Assembly (NCBI GenBank): GCA_039545355.1 | Contig: BCJJ01000001.1 | Span: 1,114,570 to 1,178,569, forward strand | From: Trichosporon coremiiforme | Taxonomy: Eukaryota > Basidiomycota > Tremellomycetes > Trichosporonales > Trichosporonaceae | Direction: 5' to 3' | DNA: 64,000 nt | Part shown: piece by piece, positions 46,328-57,955 of the stretch | How positions within the stretch are numbered: the stretch's first letter is position 1 | Layout of the letters: every line of letters begins with the position of its first letter | Program-made: the position numbers and the translations under genes | The notes under the pieces: model-generated | Seen by the model: the letters and a program-made list of their open reading frames with translations, nothing else | Databases searched by the model: none | Told to the model about the DNA's origin: nothing

Positions 46328-47174
46328 GGTGCCGGGGGTGATGGATGGTGCAGACGCAACTTGGAGCCAGGTTCCAGCGTAGAGATCTGATGCAGCGTGC
46401 ACCCCATGACATGGCGGAAAGTACCGAGGATGAGAGCAACGGTATGGAGTATGGATGCAGGTGATGCACGTCGCTCTAACGCGGGGGCCTCATTGGCCCA
46501 GATTGCCCAGATGTCACACCACCCAGGTGGGGGGACGGGGACGACGATCTATTTTCGAATTCCTGGCCGACAATCCGGCTCCCTCGGCGATCTACTCGGC
46601 ACAACCAACTATCGACGCCGTAGATGCCGCATCCGACTTCTTTTTCGTTTGCGGTCGGGTCCACGCAGTGACGTTCTCTCTTGGCCGCGTGGTCTACCTG
46701 GCGAGAACAATACACTGCATAACACGACTGTGGCCTTGTACGACTCCGTACCCGTCGTGACGACTTCAGAAGCAAGGACATGGCGAGGGTTTCCCCCAGA
46801 CAAAAGATGACACAGCTAGTACAAGTGGTACAGGTGGGACGCCGCAGGGTCACCGACTGTGCACGTTCTCGTCGTATCACATCCGCCTCTGCTCAGAGCA
46901 AGGCTATGTCACGGAACGCCAAGGCGTCAGTCAATCACTCCACTGACGCATTGCTCAGTGTCTGACGACGCATGCTGCGTGCCCAAAATGGACTCTGCTC
47001 TCCGAAGTCTGCCGCCGTTCGGAGTACATCGCGCCATGTCCGCTGCCAATGCCCGCTGCGCGCCGCGGCCAATGTTGCCAACGTCCAATGCCGATACTAT
47101 GCATGATAACTCTAGAAATTGTGGACCTAATGAAAGGGGTATGGACTCTGCTTGCTTTATGACTACTCCTACAC
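46328..47174. other. Intergenic, promoter of the malic enzyme gene
   Basis: 847 bp between two minus-strand genes. No gene, repeat or clear motif was seen. Confidence 0.45.
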
Positions 47175-50100
47175 CTATGCGACGCTGACGTTGAGGCGGA
47201 TGCCCATGCACGCCATCTCGGCGCAGAGGTACCTGAAGACGTACGGGACGGCGATGACGTCCATTTTGGAGGACGCGGCGGTGGCGTTGCTCTCGCGCTT
47301 AGCGACGACACCAACGCTCTTGTCCTGGACGGCACCGTCGAGGGCGCCGGGCTGCTCGTTCCGCTCACAGATGCGGCAGTACTGCCTCGGCCGTCCGTCG
47401 TTGGTGGGGCCGACCGAGTCGTCGAAGCCGAGCGAGATGAGCGAGCCACAGCCGCGGCACACCCACGCGGTCGAGTAGTCGGAACAGTTCATGAGACGAT
47501 CCTGCAGCAGGAAGGACGTGCCGTGGGCGATGAGCGCGTCGCGCTCCATCTCTCCGAAACGGATACCACCGGCACGCTTTCGACCCTTGACGGGCTGGCG
47601 CGTCAGGGGGTCGACCGGTCCGGTCGAACGAGCCTGGTACTTGTCGTTGACCTGGTGACGGAGACGCTGGTACGCACAGGGGGCGAGGAAGATGTCGGCG
47701 CGCATCTCCTCGCCGGTCAAGCCAGAGTACATCGGCTCGTTGCCGTGGTAGTTGTATCCGGCCTTGCGAAGCTGCTCGCCGAAGAACTCGACGGGGCCCT
47801 CGGCGTCCGAGAACTTGAACGGCGTCGCGTCCTGGCACTGTCCGTGGACGGCACCCGCCTTGGCCGCAAGCATCTCGACGAACATTCCAATCGTCATACG
47901 CGAGGGGAACGCGTGCGGGTTGATGATGACGTCGGGGCGCATACCCGACTCGGAGAACGGCATGTCAATGTCCTTGAACTTGACGGAACAGACACCCTTC
48001 TGTCCGTGACGCGAGGAGAACTTGTCTCCGATAACGGGCGAACGCGGGATTCGCAGTTTGATGTGGATCTTCTGCAGCTCCGAGTCGCCTAAGTCCGAGC
48101 CGAGCACACGGACTTCGTCGATGTACGCCGTCTCGTCGCCCTTGTACTTGTGTACCTTTGTGCGTCCAGTCGTGTCATCAATGTATGCGCAGAGCGGGTC
48201 GCCGCTCTTGACGCGCGTGCCGAGCTGCGGCAGACCGTCCTGGTCCAGGAACTGGCGCCACGGCGAGTCGGCCTTGACGTCGCGTCCAAGGCCGAAGTGC
48301 AGCGTCGGCGCCGCCGTGCGCGAGCGCGCAGCGTCCTTCAGGTCGAAAATGTCCGCCTTGTACACCGTACCGTAACCGAAACCGCGCTCGTGCGAAGACT
48401 TGTTCAGAATCATCGCGTCCTCCATGTCGTAACCCGTGTATGAGATGACGGCAAGGATCGCGTTCGTCGCGTTCGGGAAGTCGTCGAAGCCGTAGTCGTT
48501 GTGCAGCGACGGGCGCACGATCGGCGTCTGAGGGTTCTGGATGCGGTAGAACTTGTTGTCCGTACGGTGCTGCAGGGCAGTAGACGGCGTTCCCATCGTC
48601 TGCTTACCCATCTGGCACTGTAATGTCAGCTCTGGTTCCAAAATTCCAAGCTTACCTGGTACATGTTACGGGGCGACTGGTTGAAGTCGGAGAACGGCGT
48701 GAGGTTGGCGAGAACCGAGAGCATCGACGTCGGGTCGAGCTCGACATGCGTGCTGACGCCCTTCTCGACCTCCTCGGGCTTGATCGCAATGTCCATGTAC
48801 ACCTGCTCGAATGTGCCGACGTGGTCCATCTTGTCGTTCTCGAGGTATGTGACGGGGCGCATCATGCGCGAGCGCGAGCCGAACAGGTACAGACCAGGGT
48901 ACTGTCCTCCCTTGGTGACGGGAACGTAGCCGACCTCGAGGTCAAGCGGGACACGGCCATCACCCTCGGTCTTGAGCTTGCGGAGCAGGTCTGCAAGCTC
49001 CTTGGCCTTGGTCGGGGAAGCCCAGCCAATGACGCGGCCGTCGAGCTGGACGACGACGTTGGTCCTTCCGTCGATGCCGGTGGCGAAGACCTGAGTCATG
49101 CCGTGAGCAGAAAGGAGCTGAGGGATCTTGCTGGTGTCAAGCGGCTTGACGACGATCTGACACGTGTGCGAAAGATGGTTAAGAAGACCACAGGGCGATC
49201 CGTCGGGCGTGTGGACGGGGCAGAGGAAACCCCAGGACTCGGGCAGCAGCTTACGGACGGCCGTCGTCTTGAGCTCGGCGAAGAACGCACCACGGTGGAT
49301 ACAGCGGAAGTGCGACAAGTAACGGTAGAAGTTCAGCTTCTCGGCGACAACGGTGAAACCGGACGTCTGCTGCAGGTCGAGACCAGTGGGCGAGACAAGG
49401 TTACCCGTGGCGAGGAAGTAGGACAGCTTGGAGCCGACGTCAAAATTCACCTTGGTCAGGACGGACGGGAAGTACTTGGGGTCGTCGAAGCTCTTGGCGC
49501 GACCCTGGCGCATGTCCATGTTGATCTGAGCCTTGATGGCGTTCAGCGACTCGTCGAAGCGCTCCTTGATGATCATCGCGTAGAGGAAACCGGGAAGAAG
49601 AACCTCGTGGTGCTGCGGCGAATCGGGGTTGTCGGGGCACGACGTGCCAGCGACCATTGAGTAGAGCTTGCGGAGCATGAAGAGGAGCATGCGGAACTTC
49701 TCGCGCGGCTGCGGGAGGTGAACGAGCACGACCTTCTTAAGGAGGTAGCTTCCAACCTGAACATTGGTCCAGTCGTCCGGGCAGTTCATAACCACACGGA
49801 ACTTGTCGCCGAGGTAGTCGAGGCACTGCGTGCCCGTCTGCAGGTTCCAGCTCTTCTGGCCACGGAGCAGAAGCTCGACACGGTCCGTCAGGAACGTGTT
49901 GTCGTACTCGCCCTGGACGAGGCCCTCGAAGATCTCGAGGTCGCTCGCATCGACGAGCGCCTTGAGGATGAGCACGAGAGGGATCATGTACTCGACCTTG
50001 CGCCAAGCGAAACGAAGCGTCGCTCCACCGTTTGACAGGTAGTGGATCGTGTTCGTGCACGCGCTCTGGTCCGGTCGGACACAGCGGATCTGACATCCGT

Positions 50101-50860
50101 AAGCGGTGTACGAGACTCCACGCTTCGCGAACGAGGGGCGGTAAAGGTTGATGGGGTGGTGACGGCGGGGAAGAATGAGGTAACGGACGAGCTTCTCGTT
50201 ACCGTTGATGATGAAGTAGCCTCCCCAAGACGACGACTCCTCTCCGTGCTTGACAAGCTCGGCGGCGGGCATTCCGCGGATGTTGCAGCGGGCAGACTTG
50301 ACCATGATAGGCAGCATACCACACTCGCGCACCTCCTCAGACTCCCTCGTCGTTCCATCAGCGGTCGTGACCTTCCACTTGATCGTAACGGTCAGGCGGG
50401 AACGGTAGGTCGTGAGACGCTCACGCGCCTCGCTGGGGAAAATGCGGCGCTCGACGGCCGTCTTGTCCCTGTCGGAAACGAGAGGCTTGCCGAGGGCGAC
50501 CTGAGATATCCGGTCTGCGGAGGGTCAGTCACCAGCCCATCTCCACCCCACACAAACAACAAACGCACAGGTGATCTTGTTGCCGTACGGCAGGCCCTCT
50601 TCCGACTTTCCATCGAAGATGACCTTCTCTCCGATGTCCTGCACACCGAGCTGGAGTAGGCCCGGCTGGCCGTCGTCGCCCTCCGTCAGAGCGTCGAAGC
50701 TCTCGATGTGGGGGCGCACCAGCTCCTCGTGCGTCGCATAGTCGGGACCGTTGGGGTTGGGGTGGCGGAATGCACGCTCGCGTGTGAGCGTGCGGAACGT
50801 CGATTTATCGGGGTACTTGGAAGATGTCGCCTTGGAGGGCGACAGCGGGTCGAACGTCAT
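47175..50860 (-). CDS. RPA135: RNA polymerase I second-largest subunit
   Basis: Catalytic-core subunit of the nucleolar polymerase that transcribes rRNA. Three exons on the minus strand: 50860-50569, 50514-48656, 48617-47175; 1197 aa, against 1203 in yeast Rpa135. Conserved blocks: CGMLPIMVKSARCNIRG, IINGNEKLVRYLI, the hybrid-binding segment with GDKFSSRHGQKGVCS, MTIGMFVEMLAAKAG and RKRAGGIRFGEMERD. The C-terminal zinc ribbon is CRGCGSL...CRIC. KVHKYKGDETAYIDEVRVLG identifies the Pol I rather than Pol II or III paralogue. The C-terminus continues for about 80 residues past the zinc ribbon and ends NVSVA. Confidence 0.96.
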
Positions 50861-51779
50861 GGTTGGATGATGGTCAAGACGACCGTAGCGACGACCACCG
50901 GGATGAGGATTTCTCGAGGCTGAGATGCATGACACAAGCGTGAAGATTTCAGTCCACCATGGAAATTTTGGTTCCGCCACTGTTCCTGACCGGCCTATAC
51001 CACGTGGTCCCAGTCCGGCTGAGCTCATCAGGAGACGGGCACTAAAACACTTACGAGGCATGCATGCATGTGTTTACTGGGGGATGCTGTGTGTGCTTGA
51101 GATGCTGAGAGTAAAGGGTCTATGGGCTTGAGCACGACTAGGCAGCAGACGCTTCGTTGTTTGAGTCTTTAGTACAGGAGGCGACAAAGACCTCAAGACA
51201 ATGCCACAAATGGCGCTTCCCGAAAGCAGATGTGCTGTTGCGGAGAATGCAGCATGTGCGTTCCCAGGCGGTCGGTCTATATCATGCGCCAAGTCCAGTA
51301 GTATGATAGCCCATAGCAACACCGATGGCTTCTGGCAAGTTTGTCTTCTACTCTTGGGCGCCCTGTTCTGTGCCTGAGAACGAGTGTGGTGGTGGAGGTG
51401 AGTGATCGTAAATGGTGCAGCTGATGCCAAGGGCTCTGCCAGATCATGCTCGACCGCCCCCGCCGCAAGTGGCGGTGCCGGTTCTGCAGCAGTGTTTATC
51501 ATCGCGACGACCTGGAGCTCTTTTCGTCTCAGAGGCTGCCTCGGCGCAGCCCCGTCAAGTCTCAACGGAGCTGTCGCAACTCTCCGAAGCGAGTTGCTGG
51601 GAGCCGTGGCGACCGTTGACTGCCGCCTTGTTAGTCTGGGGGTCTGCAACCTTGCCATGCTCAATCTATTCATTGACTGGCAACGTTTTACGGGACATAA
51701 CTGTAATAAACTAAGTAAAGCTGATTGTACAACAAAGAAACTCCTACGCCCTACGCAACTACCTGATCGTGATCACCGT
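50861..51779. other. Intergenic, promoter of RPA135 and 3' region of RNR1
   Basis: 919 bp between two minus-strand genes. Nothing recognisable was seen. Confidence 0.45.
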
Positions 51780-54536
51780 CTAGCCCGAGCACATTACACA
51801 GGCGTCCTTGTTGTCGATGGAGCACTGGAGAGCAGCAGCGGCACGCTCGTCGGCACGGCGCTTGGCCTCCTCGTAAGAGACCTCCTCGTTCTCCGAGGGG
51901 TTTGGCGACTCACTGCCGCCGCGAGCGCGCGAGGCGGCGGTGACGGCGGGGTGCACCTGCGAGGGAGCAGTAGTCTCGATCTTGATCTTGCGCATGGGCT
52001 CGCTGAGCTCGTTGCCCGAGGGAGCGGGCTTGGACGCAGTGTTCCTCGACGAGGGACGGCTGCCCTGCGACTCGTTGGCCTTGGCCTGCTTGAGAGTCTT
52101 GGCGTCGATGGTGAACTGGATGGCGTTGGCGGCAGGGCGAGTGCGGAGGTAGTAGGCACCGGTCTTGAGGCCGCGCTTCCAGCCGTAGAAGTGCATCGAG
52201 GTGAGCTGCGAGAATGAGGGGTTCGCGAGGTGAATGTTGAGCGACTGCGACTGGTCGATAAACGCTCCACGGTCGGCAGCGAGGTCGATAACAGCCTTCT
52301 GCGAGATCTCCCAGACAGTCTTGTAGATGGCCTTGATGTCATCAGGAATGTTGGGGATGTGCTGAATGGAGCCACCGGAAGCGATGATGAGGTTCTTCAT
52401 CTCCTCATCCCAGATGCCGAGGTTGATCAAGTCGCGCAGGAGCCAGGGGCAGACGACCGCGAAGTCACCAGACAGGACACGACGCGAGTAGAGCATCGAG
52501 GTGTAGGGCTCGAAGCACTCGTTCCAGCCGAGGATCTGCGAGGTTGAGGCAGTGGGCATGGGAGCAACAAGGAGCGAGTTGCGGACACCGTGTTGGGCAA
52601 TGTTGCCGCGGAGCTCAGTCCAGTCCCAGAGATCGGTGGGCTCGACACCCCAGAGGTCGGGCTGGATCTTGCCCTGCGACATGGGCGAGCCCTCGTACGA
52701 GGGGTACTTGCCGAGCTTCTGGGCCATCTCGCACGAAGCCTCGAGGGCAGCGTGGTAGATGGTCTCGAAGATCTGGAGGTTGAGCTGGCGAGCCTCACGC
52801 GAGTCGAAGGGCATGCGGAGGGCCATGAAGGTGTCGGCGAGACCTTGGACACCAAGACCGACGGGGCGGTGGCGCATGTTGGAGTTGCGAGCCTCGGGGA
52901 CGGGGTAGTAGTTACGGGTGATGACCTGGTCAAGGTTGCGAGTGACAACCTTGGTGATCTCGTGCAGCTTCTTGAAGTCGTAGGTCTTAGTCTCGAAGTT
53001 GACGAAAGCAGGGAGAGCGATCGAAGCAAGGTTGCACACGGCAACCTCGTCAGGGGACGAGTACTCGATGATCTCAGTGCAGAGGTTCGACGACTTGATG
53101 GTGCCGAGGTGCTGCTGGTTGGACTTGCGGTTGGCAGCATCCTTGTAGAGCATGAAGGGACCACCAGTCTCGGTCTGGGCCTCGAGGATGGCGAACCAGA
53201 GCTTCTGGGCCTTGATGGTCTTGCGACCCTTGCCGGCGCGCTCGTAGCTCTCGTACAGCTTCTCGAACTCCTCAGAGTGGACGTCGGCGAGACCAGGGCA
53301 CTCAGCCGGGCACATGAGGGTCCAGTCACCGTCGGACTCGACACGCTTCATGAAGAGGTCGGAGATCCAGAGGGCGTAGAAAAGGTCACGGGCACGAACC
53401 TCCTCCTTTCCGTGGTTCTTACGGAGGTCGAGGAAATCGAAGATATCGGCGTGCCAGGGCTCCAGGTAGATGGCGAAGGCACCGGGGCGCTTGTTGCCAC
53501 CCTGGTCGACGTAACGAGCGGTAGCGTCGTAGGCACGGAGCATGGGAACGATACCGTTGGAGTAGCCGTTGGTTCCGGCAATGTACGAGCCCTTGGCACG
53601 AATGTTGTGGATGTGGAGTCCGATACCACCGGCGGTCTTGGAGATCTGGGCACAGGTCTTGAGAGTGTCGTAGATGCCGTCAATCGAGTCCTCCTTCATG
53701 GCGACGAGGAAGCAAGACGACATCTGGGCGTGGGGAGTACCCGAGTTGAAGAGCGTCGGTGAGGCGTGGGTGAAGTAGCGCTCGCTCATGAGGTTGTAGG
53801 TCTCAATGACCTTCTCAATGTCATCGCCGTGGATACCGACAGAAACACGCATGAGCATGTGCTGGGGACGCTCGGCGATCTTTCCGTCGATGCGGAGGAG
53901 GTAAGAGCGCTCAAGCGTCTTGAAACCGAAGTAGTTGTAGGCGAAGTCGCGGTCGTAGATGATCGCGGCATCAAGGGTCTCCTTGTTCTTGGAAACGATG
54001 TTGTAGACCTCCTCAGAGACCATGGGGGCGTGCTTGCCTGTCTTGGGGTTGTGCCACTGGTACAGGTCCTCAATCACCTGCGAGAACTGCTTCTTGGTCT
54101 CCTTGTGCAGGTTCGAGATGGCGATACGCGCGGCAAGGATGGCCCAGTCAGGGTGCATGGGGGACAGCGCAGCAGCGGTCTCAGCAGCAAGGTTGTCGAG
54201 CTCGACAGTGGTCTAATGGGGTCAGCTCTAGGGTTCGGTGGCGGGCCAAGGGGCGTGGCACTCACAATGTAAGGGTGGATACCCTGGACGACTTTTTGGG
54301 TGATGATCGCGGGCTCGACAAAGTTAGTGTCCAGACCGTACGACAGCTTGTTGATACGAGCGGTGACCTGGAGATGTTAGCTATGCTTTTGTTTTAAGAG
54401 CGTATTGATTCTGCGTACCTTGTCGAACGCGACTGTTATTGTCAGCATGGGCCCTTCTCATTTGACGCGTCGGACGCGTCGCGGAAAACTCACCAGGCTC
54501 CTTGCGGCCGTCACGCTTGTAGATCCACATAACCAT
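51780..54536 (-). CDS. RNR1: Ribonucleoside-diphosphate reductase large subunit
   Basis: Catalytic R1 subunit that makes deoxyribonucleotides. Four exons on the minus strand: 54536-54494, 54432-54419, 54367-54266, 54212-51780; 863 aa. Exon 2 has 14 nt (coding VAFDK with its neighbour). The N-terminal ATP-cone starts [14 protein letters not shown]. Active-site features are NLCTEI (the Asn-x-Cys-x-Glu triad), [26 protein letters not shown]-like [11 protein letters not shown] and [12 protein letters not shown], and the C-terminal redox pair is CVMCSG. A Ser/Pro/Glu-rich linker precedes the tail. Six GACGCGTC boxes lie in intron 1 and upstream. Confidence 0.97.
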
Positions 54537-55388
54537 GTTGGGCAGAGACAATGAGGAACACGTCAGATGAAGGTAGGAGTGGTGCTCTTCAGAGCTGGTT
54601 GAATGCTGCGCGGTACATTAGTTTCCACGCTCACGCAATGTCCAGGCCACCACCGATGATGACGACGGCTGGAATTTGATTATTGATACTCACTTGTTAC
54701 AGCCCGCTGTACAAGATGATGGGACAAGAAGTGGGTACAGGACTCGACAGCAGAGTTACCAATGCTTGATAAGTTGCTAGTTGCTCTGAGCTGGTTGACT
54801 GGACTGGTGAATGGGAAAACGAAGAAAGAGACGCGTCTTCTGTTGATATGACGCCTCGCACTCTTACCCTCTTAGCTCAGCATATTCAAATGACGTTGAG
54901 TAAAAGTTGGGGTCTGATAAAGCATGTTTGTGGCTTGTTTGTGCCCTTTCGAGCACTTTTATGTGAGAGGCACATTTAAGAAATAGATTCAAGCGCGCCT
55001 TATTTTGAAGAAAATCAATGTAATTTGGCCCCGACGCGTCGGGAATCGCAGACGCGCGGACCGCGCCGCGTACATGGCAGTACATGATTTGATCTGATCC
55101 CTGCGTGACGCGCGCCTCTCCTCCACTTCATTCAGCCAGCCACTCAGGTCTGACAAAGACAATTCGACCAATGTCATCATCGGCTCACCTTCCAGCCTCT
55201 AGCCGCGCGGACGCTGCCCACTCCCCTGAGCACAGGCTGCACAGCTCACTCATGGGGTGGCTGCGTCGGTCGTCATGTTCCCAGGCTACTCAGGATGACC
55301 GCCAGTATTGCGTGATGCTGACCGAGCCGCTCCTTAATGTTGACAGAGGCGCGACGCGTCAGGACCTGTAATATTGGGCACGACGCGT
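54465..55388. promoter_or_regulatory. Six MluI cell-cycle boxes (GACGCGTC)
   Basis: The ACGCGT core lies at 54465-54470 and 54474-54479 (both in RNR1 intron 1), 54831-54836, 55034-55039, 55354-55359 and 55383-55388. Each is flanked to give the same 8-bp palindrome GACGCGTC. ACGCGT is the MBF/DSC1 site of fungal G1/S genes, and RNR1-type genes are classic targets. Confidence 0.8.
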
Positions 55389-56447
55389 CGTTATGAAATG
55401 GGCCAAGACGTTAATACCAAACTGTGGAAGAAGTGCTTGGTGTCGCTTGTTGTTGCTCGCTGAGTTCCCGCTGGCTGCCCACCAGCTGTGCTATGTAATC
55501 TGCCATCGCCATGTATGGGACATGTCAAAACAGCGCGAGGGGCTCGGATTACGAAGCCAGACCGTCTGGCGCCATGACATCTGGGCTTGCCCTCTCCACT
55601 TTAGGTTATCTGATAAGGCTACCCAGATCTGTCCTCCTCTCTTCGGCCGAAATGTCCACCGGTTGTGCGCGCGCCTGAGCAGACGTGCGAGGCGGTGTTC
55701 CGTCTGTGCGTATGCCTGTCTATAACCTCGCCTATGCCCGCCATCTTATCTGATAAGTGCTGAGTCGATCTTGGTAAGTTCAGCCGCTCCGCTGAAGAAG
55801 GCTGACAATACCAGTCTGAGCAGCACGTGCCATATGGGTAGCTCAAGTGGTTAACTGCAGGGCTGCAATGCTAACAGTGCTCTTGGTGCGACTGTAGCTG
55901 CGGGAGTTTCACAGTCATCCAAGCTCTTACCCTCCACACTTCGTGCTGCAGTGGTGTTTGGAGACGCCCAACATCCTGACCGTCTCTGAGGGATACAGAA
56001 GGCAGTCCTCGACTGATCAGTGGTGCTGCGGTTCAGTGGTGACCTGTTATATGGTGCTGAACCACATGTGACCATGTTGTCCATGCCATCGCCCGCTCGC
56101 GGCTACAAGCAGCCTGCGGTACAGGCTAAAACCGCTGGAGGCAATGCAAGAGGATCATCTAATTCCAGCTTGCTCTTCTGTAACTGACCAACAAGACACA
56201 AGCATTTAGGGCGCTCACATACAGAGCTACATGCTTGGACCATCTCTGGTCGTCATATCTGACTGTGGTGTCGCCACTAGGCACCATCGCTTGGTTTTAC
56301 CGCCTCATTCCGGGTTGCGTGGTGGAGGTCGATCGGCCTCCGCCGAAGTCGCCGAGGTCACAGACACGATACCCACGACATGGCTCATCCACGCTGCCAG
56401 CGACCTTCAGCATCACATACTCTCTCATCACTGACTAACTGACCGCC
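54537..56447. other. Long divergent intergenic region, RNR1 to ketoreductase
   Basis: 1.91 kb, lower in GC than the flanking genes. Besides the MluI boxes it holds two inverted GATAA pairs at 55606-55616 and 55745-55757. No gene is supported; the short open frames have no family features. Confidence 0.55.
55606..55757. promoter_or_regulatory. Two inverted GATAA pairs
   Basis: TTATCTGATAA at 55606-55616 and again at 55746-55756 (extended to CTTATCTGATAAG at 55745-55757): two GATAA half-sites facing each other over one base. These are candidate sites for a GATA-type zinc-finger factor, 700-840 bp upstream of the ketoreductase. Confidence 0.55.
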
Positions 56448-57955
56448 ATGCCTGCCATCCCCCCCGGATCCAAGGTTCTCGTCACCGGCGCCTCTGGCTA
56501 CATCGCCGCGTGAGTTGCGGGGAGGAAGATTACACTGACGTCAGTCACACCGTCAAGGCCTTCCTTGACGCTGGCTTCCCCGTCCGCGGCACAGTCCGCT
56601 CCAAGGAGAAGGGCGAGTACCTCTCCAAGCTGTTCAAGGACTCCAAGACTCCCTTTGAATATATTATCGTCGAGGACATTGCTACTGTGAGTGGACCACT
56701 GGTAAGGATTGGTGCGGGGTCTGTCTTCCTCGTAGATGGAATGCCTCCCTCATGACCTTCCTCGCGACCTTCCCTGCAGTCGTTGACCTTAGCCCGGTGC
56801 CTTTGACGATGCGGTCAAGGGCGTCGTCGGTGTAGCTCACACCGCTTCGCCGTTCCACTTCCGTGCGGACGACCCGAACGAGCTCATCACCCCTGCTGTT
56901 CAGGGGACTCTCGGCGTCATCGAGAGCTTGAAGAAGAACAAGTGGGTTAACCAAGTAAGCCGAGCTAACTGTAGCCCCGACGTCAAGCGTGTTGTCATCA
57001 CGAGCTCTGTTGCTGCTGTCGTCGACGACAGCATTCCCAAGCCCCACCGGTATGTCGTTGTACAATCCCATCGGCTAACGGGCTAACGGACCAGTTTCGA
57101 TGAGAGCAGTAGGTATCAACGACAAGCTCCACCGCGTTCGGCCTCAGCTGACAGCAGACTGGAATCAGTTCTCCCTGGACCAGGTCAAGGAGAAGGGCCG
57201 CGACTCTGCGGCTGGTGACAAGTACCGAGGTACGCTGATTTCGTCGCTAAGTCAACTGACGCTCAGCGAGCAAGACCCTTGCCGAGAAGGCGTTCTGGAA
57301 GTTCATCGAGGACAATAAGCCCGCCTTCGACGGCGCCACCATCAATCCGCCTCTTGTGAACTGAGTAATGCTGTGACTCAGCTGACGTCAGGTCATCGGC
57401 CCGCTCATCCAGGACGTTAAGGGCCCCAAGGACGTTAACGAGAGCGCCTGTAAGAGCTTCGCAAGACATGTGCAGCTGACAAACAGCCAACATTCTGAAC
57501 TGGTTCACTGGGAACAAGACCGAGGCCGACATTCCCGATAAGGCCGTCTTCAACTGGGTCGACGTCCGTGACGGTACGCACATCTGCCTGTGACAGCCGG
57601 CACTAATCTCAGTGGCCCTCGCCCACGTTCGCGCTCTGACCGTTCCCGAGGCTGGCGGCAACCGGTTCATCACGGCGAACGGCATCACTTCGCCGAACGA
57701 CTGGGTTCTCGTGAGTTGCCCGCCTTATACGACGGTCGTAAACGATACGCTAACATGACCCAGACGTTCGCGAAGCACTTCCCTGATCGCAAGTCTTACC
57801 CCAAGGGAGACGCGTCTAAGCGCGACGAGATCAACTCGCACGCCAATATTTTTGACGGCTCCAAGGCGAAGAAGGTGCTGGGGCTCGACTACATTGACCT
57901 GGACAAGTCTGTGTACGACACGACTCAGAGTCTGATCGACCGTCTGAACGTCTGA
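56448..57955 (+). CDS. NADPH-dependent ketoreductase (Gre2/dihydroflavonol-reductase-like)
   Basis: Extended SDR reducing aldehydes or ketones such as methylglyoxal, with NADPH; 345 aa. Eleven exons: 56448-56509, 56545-56686, 56793-56941, 56975-57049, 57095-57108, 57158-57229, 57267-57355, 57392-57449, 57487-57573, 57613-57710, 57764-57955. The Rossmann motif is VTGASGYIA, with the NADPH-type RGTVRS after strand 2, HTASPFHF, VITSSVAA and the catalytic Y-R-A-S-K, which is split by an intron after the Arg codon. Exon 5 is a 14-nt micro-exon. This is the most fragmented gene in the window: ten introns in 1.5 kb. The substrate is unknown. Confidence 0.93.

Noticed and set aside
52590..53762. A 390-codon open frame antisense to RNR1
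   Set aside because: Leu/Val/Glu-rich shadow frame opposite an unambiguous ribonucleotide reductase.
55836..55905. tRNA-like A box (TAGCTCAAGTGG) at about 55840
   Set aside because: No matching B box (GGTTCRANTCC) at the right distance, and the sequence does not fold into a cloverleaf.
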